Shown: positions 36,064-47,654 of the stretch, piece after piece
Numbering within the stretch: the stretch's first letter is position 1
How the letters are laid out: every line of letters starts with the position of its first letter
Assembly: GCA_030537355.1 (NCBI GenBank)
Contig: JAUNNF010000003.1
Location: 62,001 to 126,000 of the forward strand
Origin: Coriobacteriia bacterium
GTDB taxonomy: Bacteria; Actinomycetota; Coriobacteriia; Coriobacteriales; Eggerthellaceae
Direction of reading: 5' to 3'
DNA length: 64,000 bases
Notes under the pieces: model-generated
What the model was told of the DNA's origin: nothing
Databases searched by the model: none
What the model saw: only the letters and a program-made list of their open reading frames with translations
Position numbers and translations under genes: made by a program

Positions 36064-36518
36064 TATTTCCTCCCATACTCTTTTAATACGCGAGGCACAT
36101 CTTCTAATGTAAGCCTATTATGATATTTTTCATCAACAAGCATTACTGGTGCCAAAGCACAAGCACCTAGGCAATTAACCAGCTCAATTGAGAATTTCCC
36201 ATCAGCTGTAGTTTCATCTGGATCAATTCCAAGTTCACGTTTAAGACCACTGACCAGGTTCATGCTCCCACGCAGGTGACATGCTGTCCCATTGCAAATT
36301 TTAATAATGTGTTTGCCTTTTGGTTTTAGCGACAAAGCTTTGTAGAATGTGGCCATTGAGTATAGTTGAGATTCTGGTATTTCTAAATACTCAGCTAACA
36401 TTTTTAGTCCTTCTTCTGGCACATAGTTAAACTTAGATTGCATATCCTGTAATACAGCTAGCGCATAGTGCCTATCTTTAGGATAAGCCGAAATTATTTT
36501 TTTGAGTTGTTTCTCCAT
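36063..36518 (-). CDS. NuoE/HndA-like [2Fe-2S] subunit (BfuC-like)
   Basis: A 151-residue thioredoxin-like ferredoxin. It has an N-terminal helical part (LQDMQSKFNYVPEEGLKML) and cluster motifs CNGTACHLRG and CLGACALAPV. It pairs with the NuoF-like subunit in NADH oxidation. Its stop codon shares one base with the NuoF-like start codon. Confidence 0.93.
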   Translation of the reverse strand: MEKQLKKIISAYPKDRHYALAVLQDMQSKFNYVPEEGLKMLAEYLEIPESQLYSMATFYKALSLKPKGKHIIKICNGTACHLRGSMNLVSGLKRELGIDPDETTADGKFSIELVNCLGACALAPVMLVDEKYHNRLTLEDVPRVLKEYGRK

Positions 36519-36520
36519 CT

Positions 36521-36793
36521 CTAACCTCCTGCCATTTGTGGAGTAATAGCTACTACATCCTCGTCAGTCAACTTTGTGTTGATGCCGTCCAAGTGTTGGA
36601 TGTGACGGCCATTTACCATTATAATCAAATCGGGTCCTAATTGACGCCCTGATTTATCAAGAAGCAAATCTCTGAACTTAGGCCATTTTTTTGAACAGTA
36701 TTGTAGCAGCTCCAACATAGTACAAGGTGCGGGAGCATCAAAGCTCTCGCACCCAGCAATTGCCCTATATGTGGCGAAAAATTTGACTTTCAT
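36521..36793 (-). CDS. MoaD-like sulfur carrier
   Basis: A 90-residue ubiquitin-fold protein ending in MAGG. The C-terminal GG is the thiocarboxylation site used in molybdopterin synthesis. It lies between the tungsten oxidoreductase and its NADH module, and the operon's MoeB-like enzyme is the likely activator. It probably supplies dithiolene sulfur for the tungstopterin of the oxidoreductase. Confidence 0.9.
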   Translation of the reverse strand: MKVKFFATYRAIAGCESFDAPAPCTMLELLQYCSKKWPKFRDLLLDKSGRQLGPDLIIMVNGRHIQHLDGINTKLTDEDVVAITPQMAGG

Positions 36794-38623
36794 TTACAGC
36801 TTGTAGCCGTCCAATGAAAGTGCCTTTAATTTAGCCTTAGTTGGCTCACCATCCTTGCTCCAACCACGTTCAGCATAGTATTCAGCAAGCATAGTTTGAA
36901 GCTCGTTAACCTTGCCCTTAGCAGGACCAGAAGGTAACTCTTCTCTGAGCAAGCGTGGAGGAAGTGTATCTTTCTCAACGCCAGCAGCCATATTGAACTT
37001 CTTCTCCAAGTTCCATACGCGCTCACCTTTGAGCAAGATCTCCTCATCAGACTCGTCACTTCCAACTGCTTCTCTGTATTGGCCAGCAATTTCTGGAAGA
37101 CCAATACCAAAAGTTGAGAAGAGGCATATTCCAGTTGAGTCGCATAGTGCGGTCAAATCCTGGAACAACTTCAGTGTGGAGGCTTTACCTTCAGTTACGA
37201 GTGGGTCCATCTTAAATGGCAGACCTAACACTTCTGGGGAAATCATGTAACCTCTAACGTGGCAGCCCCCACGGTTTGAAGTTGCGTATTCAAGGCCGAT
37301 GCCTTGGATAGCACGTCCATCATAAGCAGGCATTTCCTGCTTCTTAACGCTCATTGATAGCTCTGGATGGCCATATTTCTCAGCCATTCTGTAAGAACCA
37401 AGTGCAAGCGTATTACCAAAACCTTTGCCCTTAGCGGTCATCTCAGCGAGTTTAACCATGCCCTCTGCATCGCCAAATGCAAATGGGAATGGAACGTCAG
37501 CCTCAGGAATTGCGCCCATTTCGTAAAGCTCATAAGCACAAGCAATTGTTGAACCCAAAGTAATTGGATCCATACCGTATTCGTTGCAAAGCCAGTTGGC
37601 CTTGAGCACAGCCGCTATGTCGTCAACACCGCAAGCTGCACCAAAACTCCAGCCTGCCTCGTATTCTGGGCCCTCGCCCTTGCCTTCAAAAATACCTTGT
37701 GGAACCTTTGTTACACGGCCGCAAGCCATTGAGCAACCAAAGCAACCTTGGTTTTTAACAAGGTAAGTCTCAGCGAGCATCTCGCCAGAAATATTGTTGG
37801 CTTTATCAAAGCTTGAGCCGTCGCGAGCATTGTTTACTGGAAGCCCGCCAACCTCGTTTACAATATTAACGAGAATCTCAGTACCAAATGCAGCCAAGCC
37901 TTCGCCGCAAACTGGATGTTCCATAAGCATCTTACGTGCTTTTGTAACTTCCTTGAGGAACTTCTCAGGACGAGCAACTTTGATATCTCCTGTACCATGA
38001 ACAGCAATAGCCTTGAGGTTTTTAGAACCCATAACAGCACCCATGCCACCACGGCCAGCAGCACGGTTCTTCTCGTTCATAATAGTTGCGAAAAGAACGC
38101 CACGCTCACCAGTAGGTGCGATAGTTGCAATTCTAAATTCTTTACCTAAATCCTCCTGCATCTTGTCAGTTGTTACAGGAACACTCTTGCCCCAATATTT
38201 CTTGGCACTTCTGAGTTCTACAACGTCATCGTTGATGTATAAGTAAACAGGCTCTTTAGCCTTGCCTTCGAAAATAATGCCGTCGTATCCAGCAAACTTA
38301 AGCTCTGGACCAAAGTGTCCACCTGAGTTAGCTGCACCAATTGTGCCTGTAAGCGGAGCTTTAGAAACTACCTCATAACGGCCACCAGATGTAGCAAATG
38401 TACCTGTCAAAGGGCCTGTCATGAAGATAAGTTTGTTCTTTGGAGAGAGTGGGTTAACCTTTGGGTCAACCTCGTCGCAATACATTTTTGTACCAAGACC
38501 ACGAGCACCAACATAATCATGAGCATCTTGCATATTTAGTGGCTCACGCTTGATTGTGCCGCGAGTTAGGTTAACGCGAAGAATGGTTCCAGTCCATCCG
38601 CCTTGTGATATATTATCAGCCAT
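36794..38623 (-). CDS. Tungsten-containing aldehyde:ferredoxin oxidoreductase family catalytic subunit
   Basis: A 609-residue AOR-family enzyme of standard length. It shows the N-terminal dipterin-binding region (GARGLGTKMYCDEVDP, GPLTGTFATSGGRYEV, GAANSGGHFGPELKFAGYDG), GRGGMGAVMGSKNLKAI, the [4Fe-4S] ligands CFGCSMACG with the fourth Cys in DSTGICLFS, and GPEYEAGWSFGAACG. The family oxidises aldehydes to acids. Neighbouring electron-carrier and NADH subunits make it the L subunit of a multi-subunit, NAD-linked complex rather than a free ferredoxin enzyme. Its substrate cannot be read from sequence. Confidence 0.94.
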   Translation of the reverse strand: MADNISQGGWTGTILRVNLTRGTIKREPLNMQDAHDYVGARGLGTKMYCDEVDPKVNPLSPKNKLIFMTGPLTGTFATSGGRYEVVSKAPLTGTIGAANSGGHFGPELKFAGYDGIIFEGKAKEPVYLYINDDVVELRSAKKYWGKSVPVTTDKMQEDLGKEFRIATIAPTGERGVLFATIMNEKNRAAGRGGMGAVMGSKNLKAIAVHGTGDIKVARPEKFLKEVTKARKMLMEHPVCGEGLAAFGTEILVNIVNEVGGLPVNNARDGSSFDKANNISGEMLAETYLVKNQGCFGCSMACGRVTKVPQGIFEGKGEGPEYEAGWSFGAACGVDDIAAVLKANWLCNEYGMDPITLGSTIACAYELYEMGAIPEADVPFPFAFGDAEGMVKLAEMTAKGKGFGNTLALGSYRMAEKYGHPELSMSVKKQEMPAYDGRAIQGIGLEYATSNRGGCHVRGYMISPEVLGLPFKMDPLVTEGKASTLKLFQDLTALCDSTGICLFSTFGIGLPEIAGQYREAVGSDESDEEILLKGERVWNLEKKFNMAAGVEKDTLPPRLLREELPSGPAKGKVNELQTMLAEYYAERGWSKDGEPTKAKLKALSLDGYKL

Positions 38624-38625
38624 TT

Positions 38626-39108
38626 TTATTCCCCCTCTCTTGTCTGGAGGGCCGCTTCTTTGATCTTATCAGCCGCCTCTTGTTTTTTATCTGGAGCAAA
38701 ATCTGTATCCGCAAAAGTAATTGCGTGTGATGGGCAGAATTTAACACACATTGGGTCTCCTCCGCACAAGTCACATTTAAATACATTTTGAACTTTAGGT
38801 GAATATGAAATATTACCTAACGGACAAGCACTTACGCATTGTTTACATTTGATACATTTTGAATTGTCGTGCTCGATCACACCATCTTCGTTTCGGTGCA
38901 GTGCGCCTGTTGGGCAAACGGCAGCGCAAGATGGCTCATCACACTGCATGCATACAACAGGAACAGAAATCATGTCTTCTTCATAATGAAAAACATTAAT
39001 CCTAGATAGTGTTGGATTAATGACATCATGATGTCCAAAAGAGCAGGCTAGCTCACATGTGCGACATGAAACACATTTTTTTGGATCAACTACTAGATGT
39101 TTTGCCAT
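38626..39108 (-). CDS. Polyferredoxin electron-transfer subunit of aldehyde oxidoreductase
   Basis: A 160-residue ferredoxin with four [4Fe-4S] motifs (CVSCRTCELACS, CMQCDEPSCAAVCP, CIKCKQCVSACP, CDLCGGDPMCVKFCP), the HycB/WorS/AorA pattern. It is the first gene of the operon and should pass electrons from the tungsten subunit to the NADH module. GAAAGGAG stands before the ATG. Confidence 0.93.
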   Translation of the reverse strand: MAKHLVVDPKKCVSCRTCELACSFGHHDVINPTLSRINVFHYEEDMISVPVVCMQCDEPSCAAVCPTGALHRNEDGVIEHDNSKCIKCKQCVSACPLGNISYSPKVQNVFKCDLCGGDPMCVKFCPSHAITFADTDFAPDKKQEAADKIKEAALQTREGE

Positions 39109-39137
39109 GTGAATTCTCCTTTCTGAATCTTTGACTT

Positions 39138-39165
39138 ATTATAGATAAATGTAGGAAAATTACAA
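39138..39165 (-). promoter_or_regulatory. Promoter of the aldehyde oxidoreductase operon
   Basis: Minus strand: -35 TTGTAA (39160-39165), 16-base spacer, -10 TATAAT (39138-39143), about 29 bases upstream of the polyferredoxin ATG, with a ribosome site between. Confidence 0.65.
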
Positions 39166-39217
39166 ATACAAAATTTCCAAATTTTAATTATTCTGCCCAA
39201 ATTTATAAGTTTTTGTG

Positions 39218-39223
39218 TAGAAT
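39218..39223 (+). promoter_or_regulatory. -10 box of a leaderless promoter (Fic-like gene)
   Basis: TAGAAT ends six bases before the ATG at 39230, with no ribosome site. The -35 is weak. Confidence 0.5.
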
Positions 39224-39229
39224 AAAAGT

Positions 39230-40273
39230 ATGAAAACTTTTGACTATAAAAAGACTTCTTACAATGCACTTCTTGACGAGGTTCGTAAATGTCAGGGTAA
39301 GATGGAATTTGTCCGGATGAGTTTTCCTGAGCTGCTCGAATCCTTGAAAGATTCTGCTGCTTTTGAGGAGGCTTATTTCTCCACTAAAATTGAGGGAATC
39401 ATTCTCGACTATAAAGGATGCAAGAAACTCATGGACAAACTCGAGCAGGCATCATCTAGCCATGCAGGAGATGTAAGTGACTTCGTGGAGCAGTTTAGAG
39501 GATACGCCAAGGTTTTGCTCACAATTAATAAGAGGATTGATTTTTTCAAGGTAGACACCACAAGCATTCTCGCTATGTTCTATGCCCTGTTCAATATTCC
39601 GGCAGATTACAAGGAAAGCGTTTATCGCAAGGTCGACTACCAAGACATGATCCAGGATGGCAAAGTTGTAAGCGTGCGCGTGAGCCCGGTTGAGTCCTAT
39701 GAGACTCCCCTGTATATCGGCTCTGCCACAACAGCACTTTGCGAAGCTTTTGACGAGGCGCCCACATTTAACATAATCAACATTGCTAAATACATGGTCG
39801 ATTTTATGTGCATAAGACCTTTTGATGCAGGCTGCGGACGAGTGATGAGGCTTTTTGCCTATCTGCTCCTATTGAAATCTGACATTGATATAGTTAAATA
39901 TGTGTCTATGTCTAAAATCTTTGAAGCCAACGCTTCTGACTATTATGAAACAATGTCTCTGTGCTGCGGGGGCTGGGACGAAGACAAAAACACCTACGAG
40001 CCTTTTATTGAATTTTTCTTGAAATGCATAATTAAAGCTTACAACATTTTATTTGAACAAACCAAGTTTAAGGGCGGCAAAAAACTCAAGGGAGCCGAAA
40101 GAGTCTTTGAATATTTCAAAAACAACAAGTGTGAGGTTTGCAAAAAGGATCTACAAACAGCACTGCCAGATATCAGCTTATCAACAATTGAAAACGCATT
40201 GCATAAGCTTAAATCCGATGGCAAGATTATTCAAGTCGGCGGCGGTCGCTCAACTAGATATAAAATTAGCTAA
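39230..40273 (+). CDS. Fic-fold protein with degenerate catalytic motif
   Basis: A 347-residue Fic-family protein of the class with an N-terminal inhibitory helix: STKIEG at 51-56 fits (S/T)xxxE(G/N). The catalytic motif HPFxxGNGR is replaced at 195-204 by IRPFDAGCGR, with Arg196 for the His and Cys202 for the Asn. AMP transfer by the normal mechanism seems impossible. The C terminus is a winged-helix region (CEVCKKDLQTALPDISLSTIENALHKLKSDGKI, positions about 283-316). It may act as a DNA-binding or partner-binding pseudo-enzyme. Codon pattern and frame are intact, so it is not a decayed gene. Confidence 0.82.
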   Translation: MKTFDYKKTSYNALLDEVRKCQGKMEFVRMSFPELLESLKDSAAFEEAYFSTKIEGIILDYKGCKKLMDKLEQASSSHAGDVSDFVEQFRGYAKVLLTINKRIDFFKVDTTSILAMFYALFNIPADYKESVYRKVDYQDMIQDGKVVSVRVSPVESYETPLYIGSATTALCEAFDEAPTFNIINIAKYMVDFMCIRPFDAGCGRVMRLFAYLLLLKSDIDIVKYVSMSKIFEANASDYYETMSLCCGGWDEDKNTYEPFIEFFLKCIIKAYNILFEQTKFKGGKKLKGAERVFEYFKNNKCEVCKKDLQTALPDISLSTIENALHKLKSDGKIIQVGGGRSTRYKIS

Positions 40274-40340
40274 ACTTACTCATTTAAATTTTGTTTCTTT
40301 TATTTTTAAACTAGATTACAAAAATTTTACCGAAAACTGA

Positions 40341-40483
40341 CTAAAACAATAGGTTGTGGGGTATAAAATTTAACGAAATTTCACAAAATTGATAAAACAC
40401 AACCAAAATATTTCAAAATGCTTAAATTTAATTAGAATTAATCAATAAATTAACACAAAATACCCCACAACCTATTGTTTTAG
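40341..40483. repeat. Inverted-repeat intergenic element, copy 3 (co-varied arms)
   Basis: Arms at 40341-40364 and 40460-40483 are perfectly complementary over 24 bases. Relative to copy 1 the outer part reads ACAATAGG instead of ATGATAGG, and the other arm carries the matching change CCTATTGT. One mismatch further out, three more bases pair. The loop is AT-rich and unrelated to the other copies. It lies between two convergent genes (40274-40555), which otherwise contains no gene. Confidence 0.88.
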
Positions 40484-40555
40484 ACATTTTGATAAAAGAT
40501 TTATATAATTTAAATCAAATTGAACTCCGTGATTCAGGCACGAATTTTTAAATCT

Positions 40556-41392
40556 TTACAAACAATTTTTATTGTTTTGGATGTAATAAAACGCATATTG
40601 CTGCATAATTCCTGCAACGTCTCCATAACCAGGTAAAGGATTTTTGCCAGCATAGTAATGGTCAATTATCTTTTGAATCCACGTATCAACAGGCGCACAT
40701 TCCACTCTCCCGTAAGCAAAAAGCGCAACACAATTGGCCACTTTCATGCCAACACCTTTTATCTGCATTAAAGAATCCAGAAGCTCGTTGGTTGTAAGTT
40801 TGTCCAACGCAAACAAATCAGGTGGATTAGTGGCCAGTCCACATATATATCCTTCCCTATAGCCCAAACCACAGTCGCAAATGTCTTTATCGGCAAGTTG
40901 ATCAGGGCAAGGAAAAAGGTGGAAGTTATCCTGAATATCCTGAATGCCATGATGATTAATTTCAATTCTATCACCATATTTTTGACAAAGCACTTCCACA
41001 CAAGATTTAATTGCAGGGATACTCTTACGCTGCGATATTACAAAAGACACAAGAGTCTCCCAAGGATCCTGCCGTAATATCCGAATTCCACGAGAATACT
41101 CTTCCGCTCGTTTCATGAATTTGTCATTGTGTTTAATATCACGAGCAATACTACCGTAATCACGATCGAGGTCAAAGTACTCAACCCAAAACTTATCCCA
41201 GCTTGCGTTTGTTAATATTCTATAATTATTGGATTGTGTAATTTCGCGAACAGGTTTTATATACAAAACATTCTTGCCCGAGACAAATCGGTAATAGCCA
41301 TTCTCCAAAAGCCGTGCTCTAAAACACTGGCCAGAATCAATAATCATATCCAAGTCAAAATTATCTTTAATTGTAATTTCCTTAGCTAGCAT
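40556..41392 (-). CDS. 8-oxoguanine DNA glycosylase-like HhH-GPD protein
   Basis: A 278-residue base-excision repair glycosylase. It has an OGG-type N terminus (DLDMIIDSGQCFRARL), a helix-hairpin-helix (LMQIKGVGMKVANCVALFAYG) and the catalytic Asp in CAPVDTWIQKII. It should excise oxidised purine. The Lys expected at the OGG1 active site would lie in the RKSIPAIKSC region, with Lys plausibly at the S-Q-R-K position. An extended -10 box (TGTTATAAT) ends six bases before the ATG, so the message is leaderless. Confidence 0.88.
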   Translation of the reverse strand: MLAKEITIKDNFDLDMIIDSGQCFRARLLENGYYRFVSGKNVLYIKPVREITQSNNYRILTNASWDKFWVEYFDLDRDYGSIARDIKHNDKFMKRAEEYSRGIRILRQDPWETLVSFVISQRKSIPAIKSCVEVLCQKYGDRIEINHHGIQDIQDNFHLFPCPDQLADKDICDCGLGYREGYICGLATNPPDLFALDKLTTNELLDSLMQIKGVGMKVANCVALFAYGRVECAPVDTWIQKIIDHYYAGKNPLPGYGDVAGIMQQYAFYYIQNNKNCL

Positions 41393-41398
41393 AAATCA

Positions 41399-41404
41399 AT
41401 TATA
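41399..41404 (-). promoter_or_regulatory. Leaderless extended -10 box of the glycosylase gene
   Basis: Minus strand TGTTATAAT: the hexamer TATAAT ends six bases before the ATG at 41392. The TGn extension compensates for a poor -35. Confidence 0.65.
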
Positions 41405-41510
41405 ACAAGAAAAAATTTTGATTCTTGCCAAAATAATTTGCACCCTTCAATTCAAATTTTGATAATATAGGCACTAGCCGTTAACTCAAAGTTTAAAAAA
41501 GGAGACGCCT

Positions 41511-42449
41511 ATGTCAGAAAACATGTTTGACCCAGATGTTTACTACAATGAACTCCAGAAAAACGTCGAGCAAATTCAAAAAATTACAGATCTAAAACCT
41601 GATGTCGCAATAGTGCTCGGCAGTGGACTAGATCACTTTGTTAGCCAACTGGAAGTGGAAGCTGAAATAAGCTTTTCCGAGCTTGACAACTTCCCAGTAA
41701 GCACAAACAAAGCACATAAAGGCAAGTTTATCCTCGCCAAAGCAAAAGGCACAAGGCTTATTTGCATGTCAGGGCGTATCCATTATTATGAAGGCTACCC
41801 AATGCGAGACGTTGTCAAACCAATCCGCTTGATGAATATGCTTGGGGCCAAAACAATCATTATCACTCACTCAGTGGGCGCCATCAATCCGTTTTACAAA
41901 GTCGGAGATTTTGTTTCTGTGCGCGACCACATTTCAATGTTTGTGCCATCACCTCTTGTTGGTCCAAACATCTCGCAGCTCGGTGACGATTTCACAGACA
42001 TGACCAACATCTACGACGACGACATCAACCACGTGCTCTACGAAATCGCCCGCGACAACCACCTAAAGCTCAACCAGGGTGTTATGGTTCAATCCTCGGG
42101 CCGTCAATATGAAAGCCCAGCTGAAACCAAAATGCTTCATGCACTTGGTGCAGACATCGTTGGCATGAGTTCAACTTGCGAGGCAATCGCAGCGCGTCAT
42201 GCGGGTATGAGGATCACAGAAATTGCATGCATCACCAATATGGCAGGCGGTCTACAAGATGTTGTCACCGACGAAGAAGTAAAAGCTCGAGCCGTTGCCG
42301 TCAATAAAGGTTTCTCTGCACTTGTCAATGGTATTCTTGAATTTTTAAAAGACGAGTACGACCTTAAGCTCACATACAAGCGCTTCAAAACAGCTGAAGC
42401 TATAATCCAAATGGAAGAGGAAGAGAATAAACAATCGCCGGATAATTAA
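41511..42449 (+). CDS. Purine nucleoside phosphorylase, family I
   Basis: A 312-residue trimeric-type PNP. Signatures are VLGSGLDHFV, GRIHYYEGYPM, TNKAHKGKF, SVGAINPFYKVGDFV, and MSSTCEAIAARHAGMRI with CITNMAGG. It cleaves inosine and guanosine (or their deoxy forms) with phosphate for purine salvage. An acidic C-terminal extension (QMEEEENKQSPDN) is longer than usual. AAAAGGAGA precedes the ATG. Its last four bases overlap the convergent STAS gene. Confidence 0.92.
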   Translation: MSENMFDPDVYYNELQKNVEQIQKITDLKPDVAIVLGSGLDHFVSQLEVEAEISFSELDNFPVSTNKAHKGKFILAKAKGTRLICMSGRIHYYEGYPMRDVVKPIRLMNMLGAKTIIITHSVGAINPFYKVGDFVSVRDHISMFVPSPLVGPNISQLGDDFTDMTNIYDDDINHVLYEIARDNHLKLNQGVMVQSSGRQYESPAETKMLHALGADIVGMSSTCEAIAARHAGMRITEIACITNMAGGLQDVVTDEEVKARAVAVNKGFSALVNGILEFLKDEYDLKLTYKRFKTAEAIIQMEEEENKQSPDN

Positions 42450-42721
42450 TCCACACTAGGACTCTCAACGCTCATAATCGCTGTAAAGCCAATATTCTCA
42501 AAAATTGTATAGACGCTTTGGCTGACGTTTATTATTCTGATGTCGCCAATTTTCTTTTCATACTTAAGAAAAACGCGCAGGCCCGCAGAAGTAATGTGAT
42601 CAACCTTCTCAAAATCAATAATCAGACAGTTAGGGGTCTTATCCGCAATCTTAGCCTCGATATATTTATCGACTTCAGAGGCATTGCCTGAATCAATATT
42701 TCCTGACAGTTGAATTTGCAT
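42446..42721 (-). CDS. STAS-domain protein (anti-anti-sigma-factor-like)
   Basis: A 91-residue single STAS domain. Its core strand LIIDFEKVDHITSAGLRVFL matches SpoIIAA/RsbV proteins, with the phosphorylatable Ser in TSAGL. Such proteins bind anti-sigma factors. No kinase or sigma gene is near. The -10 box TACAAT is seven bases from the ATG, so the message is leaderless. Confidence 0.85.
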   Translation of the reverse strand: MQIQLSGNIDSGNASEVDKYIEAKIADKTPNCLIIDFEKVDHITSAGLRVFLKYEKKIGDIRIINVSQSVYTIFENIGFTAIMSVESPSVD

Positions 42722-42728
42722 GCAGCAT

Positions 42729-42734
42729 ATTGTA
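42729..42734 (-). promoter_or_regulatory. -10 box of a leaderless promoter (STAS gene)
   Basis: Minus strand TACAAT lies seven bases from the ATG at 42721, without a ribosome site. A divergent extended -10 (TGATATAAT, about 42748-42756) for the NUDIX gene lies beside it. Confidence 0.55.
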
Positions 42735-42773
42735 GCAAAATATTTGTGATATAATCATATTAATGAGGTATTT

Positions 42774-43307
42774 ATGAATCTAGAAGAAAAACAGATAAGC
42801 ACGCAGCGTGTATACGACGGAGCCCTGCTCAAAGTCAATAAGGACCAGATTGAGCTCCCTAACAAAAATACTACAATCAGAGAGTACTTTAATCATCCAG
42901 GCGCATCATGCGTGGTCGCCCTGACAGATGACAACAAAGTGGTTATCGAGCGACAGTTCAGGTATCCATTTCACAGTATTATCACAGAGCTTCCTGCAGG
43001 CAAGCTTGACAAGGGCGAGGACCCGTTGGTTGCTGCCAAGCGCGAGCTCAAAGAAGAAACAGGATACACTGCCAAACGCTGGACTTACATGGGAGATTTC
43101 TATCCTTCGGTGGCCTACACTGACGAGAACATTCGCCTTTACCTCGCGCAAGATTTGACTCTAGAAGAACAACATCTTGACGATGATGAGTTTGTCGAAG
43201 TTGAACTTATAGACTTCCAAGAACTAGTTAATATGGTCATGCAAGGAAAAATTAAAGACGGCAAATCTATCGCCGCAATTCTAAAAGCCGATAAAATTAT
43301 CTCATAA
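42774..43307 (+). CDS. NUDIX hydrolase, ADP-ribose pyrophosphatase type
   Basis: A 177-residue NUDIX protein. The NUDIX box runs from GKLDKGEDPLVAAKRE to LKEETGYTA, with the REUxEExGU core intact, and is preceded by EYFNHPGASCVVALTD. It resembles NudF ADP-ribose pyrophosphatases. A GAGG ribosome site precedes the ATG. A DraG-like ADP-ribosylhydrolase lies downstream, so ADP-ribose released there could be the substrate. Confidence 0.9.
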   Translation: MNLEEKQISTQRVYDGALLKVNKDQIELPNKNTTIREYFNHPGASCVVALTDDNKVVIERQFRYPFHSIITELPAGKLDKGEDPLVAAKRELKEETGYTAKRWTYMGDFYPSVAYTDENIRLYLAQDLTLEEQHLDDDEFVEVELIDFQELVNMVMQGKIKDGKSIAAILKADKIIS

Positions 43308-43502
43308 CGCTAGAGTTTTTTGTTTTTTGGATGAGACAAGTGGAACTCGATGACGACAATCCTAATTATCATAATCACCGCAACGGCAATTTTATTGTTT
43401 TCTTAATATATGCCTTAAGAATTCAAATTGAGTTAATTACCAATTTAAAAAATCCTTTTTTCTTTAAAACATTAGAAAATTTAAAAATTTCCAACTATTT
43501 AA

Positions 43503-43679
43503 ACCAAAATGATAGGTTGTGGGGTATTTTTAATAAAAAATTGATTAGATTTGTTGTTGTGCTCGAAGTTCAAATATACAGAAAACGCTCAAACAGGTAT
43601 TTTGCAAATAATAAAACTTTGGATACTCTGAAAATCAGAAAAAATGCAATCGTCAATACCCTCAACCTATCATTTTGGT
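43503..43679. repeat. Inverted-repeat intergenic element, copy 4
   Basis: The left arm at 43503-43527 has the full core AAAATGATAGGTTGTGGGGT. The right arm at 43656-43679 is slightly altered (ATACCCTCAACC in place of ATACCCCACAACC). The loop is about 128 bases. It lies after the NUDIX gene. Confidence 0.82.
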
Positions 43680-43710
43680 CAAATTTTTGCAAAATTTTTA
43701 TAAAATAAGT

Positions 43711-43864
43711 TCAAAATGATAGGTTGTCGGGCTAATAATCAATTTATTTATATAAATTAACTAAATTTTAATCAACATTTTTAATTTATTAAAATTTATC
43801 CAGGGTTTTTATAATTATACAAATGTCATTAAATACAATTTAACCCGACAACCTATCATTTTGG
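43711..43864. repeat. Inverted-repeat intergenic element, copy 5 (co-varied arms)
   Basis: The arms 43711-43735 and 43840-43864 pair almost fully. Here the core reads GGTTGTCGGG instead of GGTTGTGGGG, and the opposite arm has the matching CCCGACAACC. Two positions near the ends are mismatched. The loop is about 104 AT-rich bases. Confidence 0.87.
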
Positions 43865-43909
43865 TCATTTTTACAAACAATTTATAATATGTTGGCAGCT
43901 AATTACAAG

Positions 43910-43939
43910 TTAGACGTCATGATGTATATAATGTATAAT
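43910..43939 (+). promoter_or_regulatory. Likely promoter of the ADP-ribosylglycohydrolase gene
   Basis: TTAGAC (43910-43915), an 18-base spacer and TATAAT (43934-43939). The start near 43946 leaves a leader containing GGAGG and AAGGAAGGAG before the ATG at 43973. Another TATAAT lies at about 43924-43931. Confidence 0.5.
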
Positions 43940-43972
43940 ATTAATACAGGAGGCAAGGAAGGAGTAAATCTC

Positions 43973-47630
<3,658 letters not shown>

Positions 47631-47654
47631 TTAATCAATAGAAAAGGGCAAACA

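Larger units (their letters stand above)
43308..43972. other. Long AT-rich intergenic region with two inverted-repeat elements
   Basis: These 665 bases hold two complete copies of the inverted-repeat element (43503-43679 and 43711-43864) and, at the end, a promoter. An apparent ORF at 43331-43708 runs across the repeat arms, has low-complexity composition and no ribosome site, and is not believed to be a gene. Confidence 0.75.

Noticed and set aside
43331-43708. A 125-codon open frame after the NUDIX gene
   Set aside because: It crosses both arms of an inverted-repeat element, has AT-driven low-complexity composition, and lacks a ribosome site.
3725-43864. The inverted repeats as CRISPR repeats
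   Set aside because: They occur as inverted pairs in separate gaps, not as regularly spaced direct repeats, and no cas genes are present.
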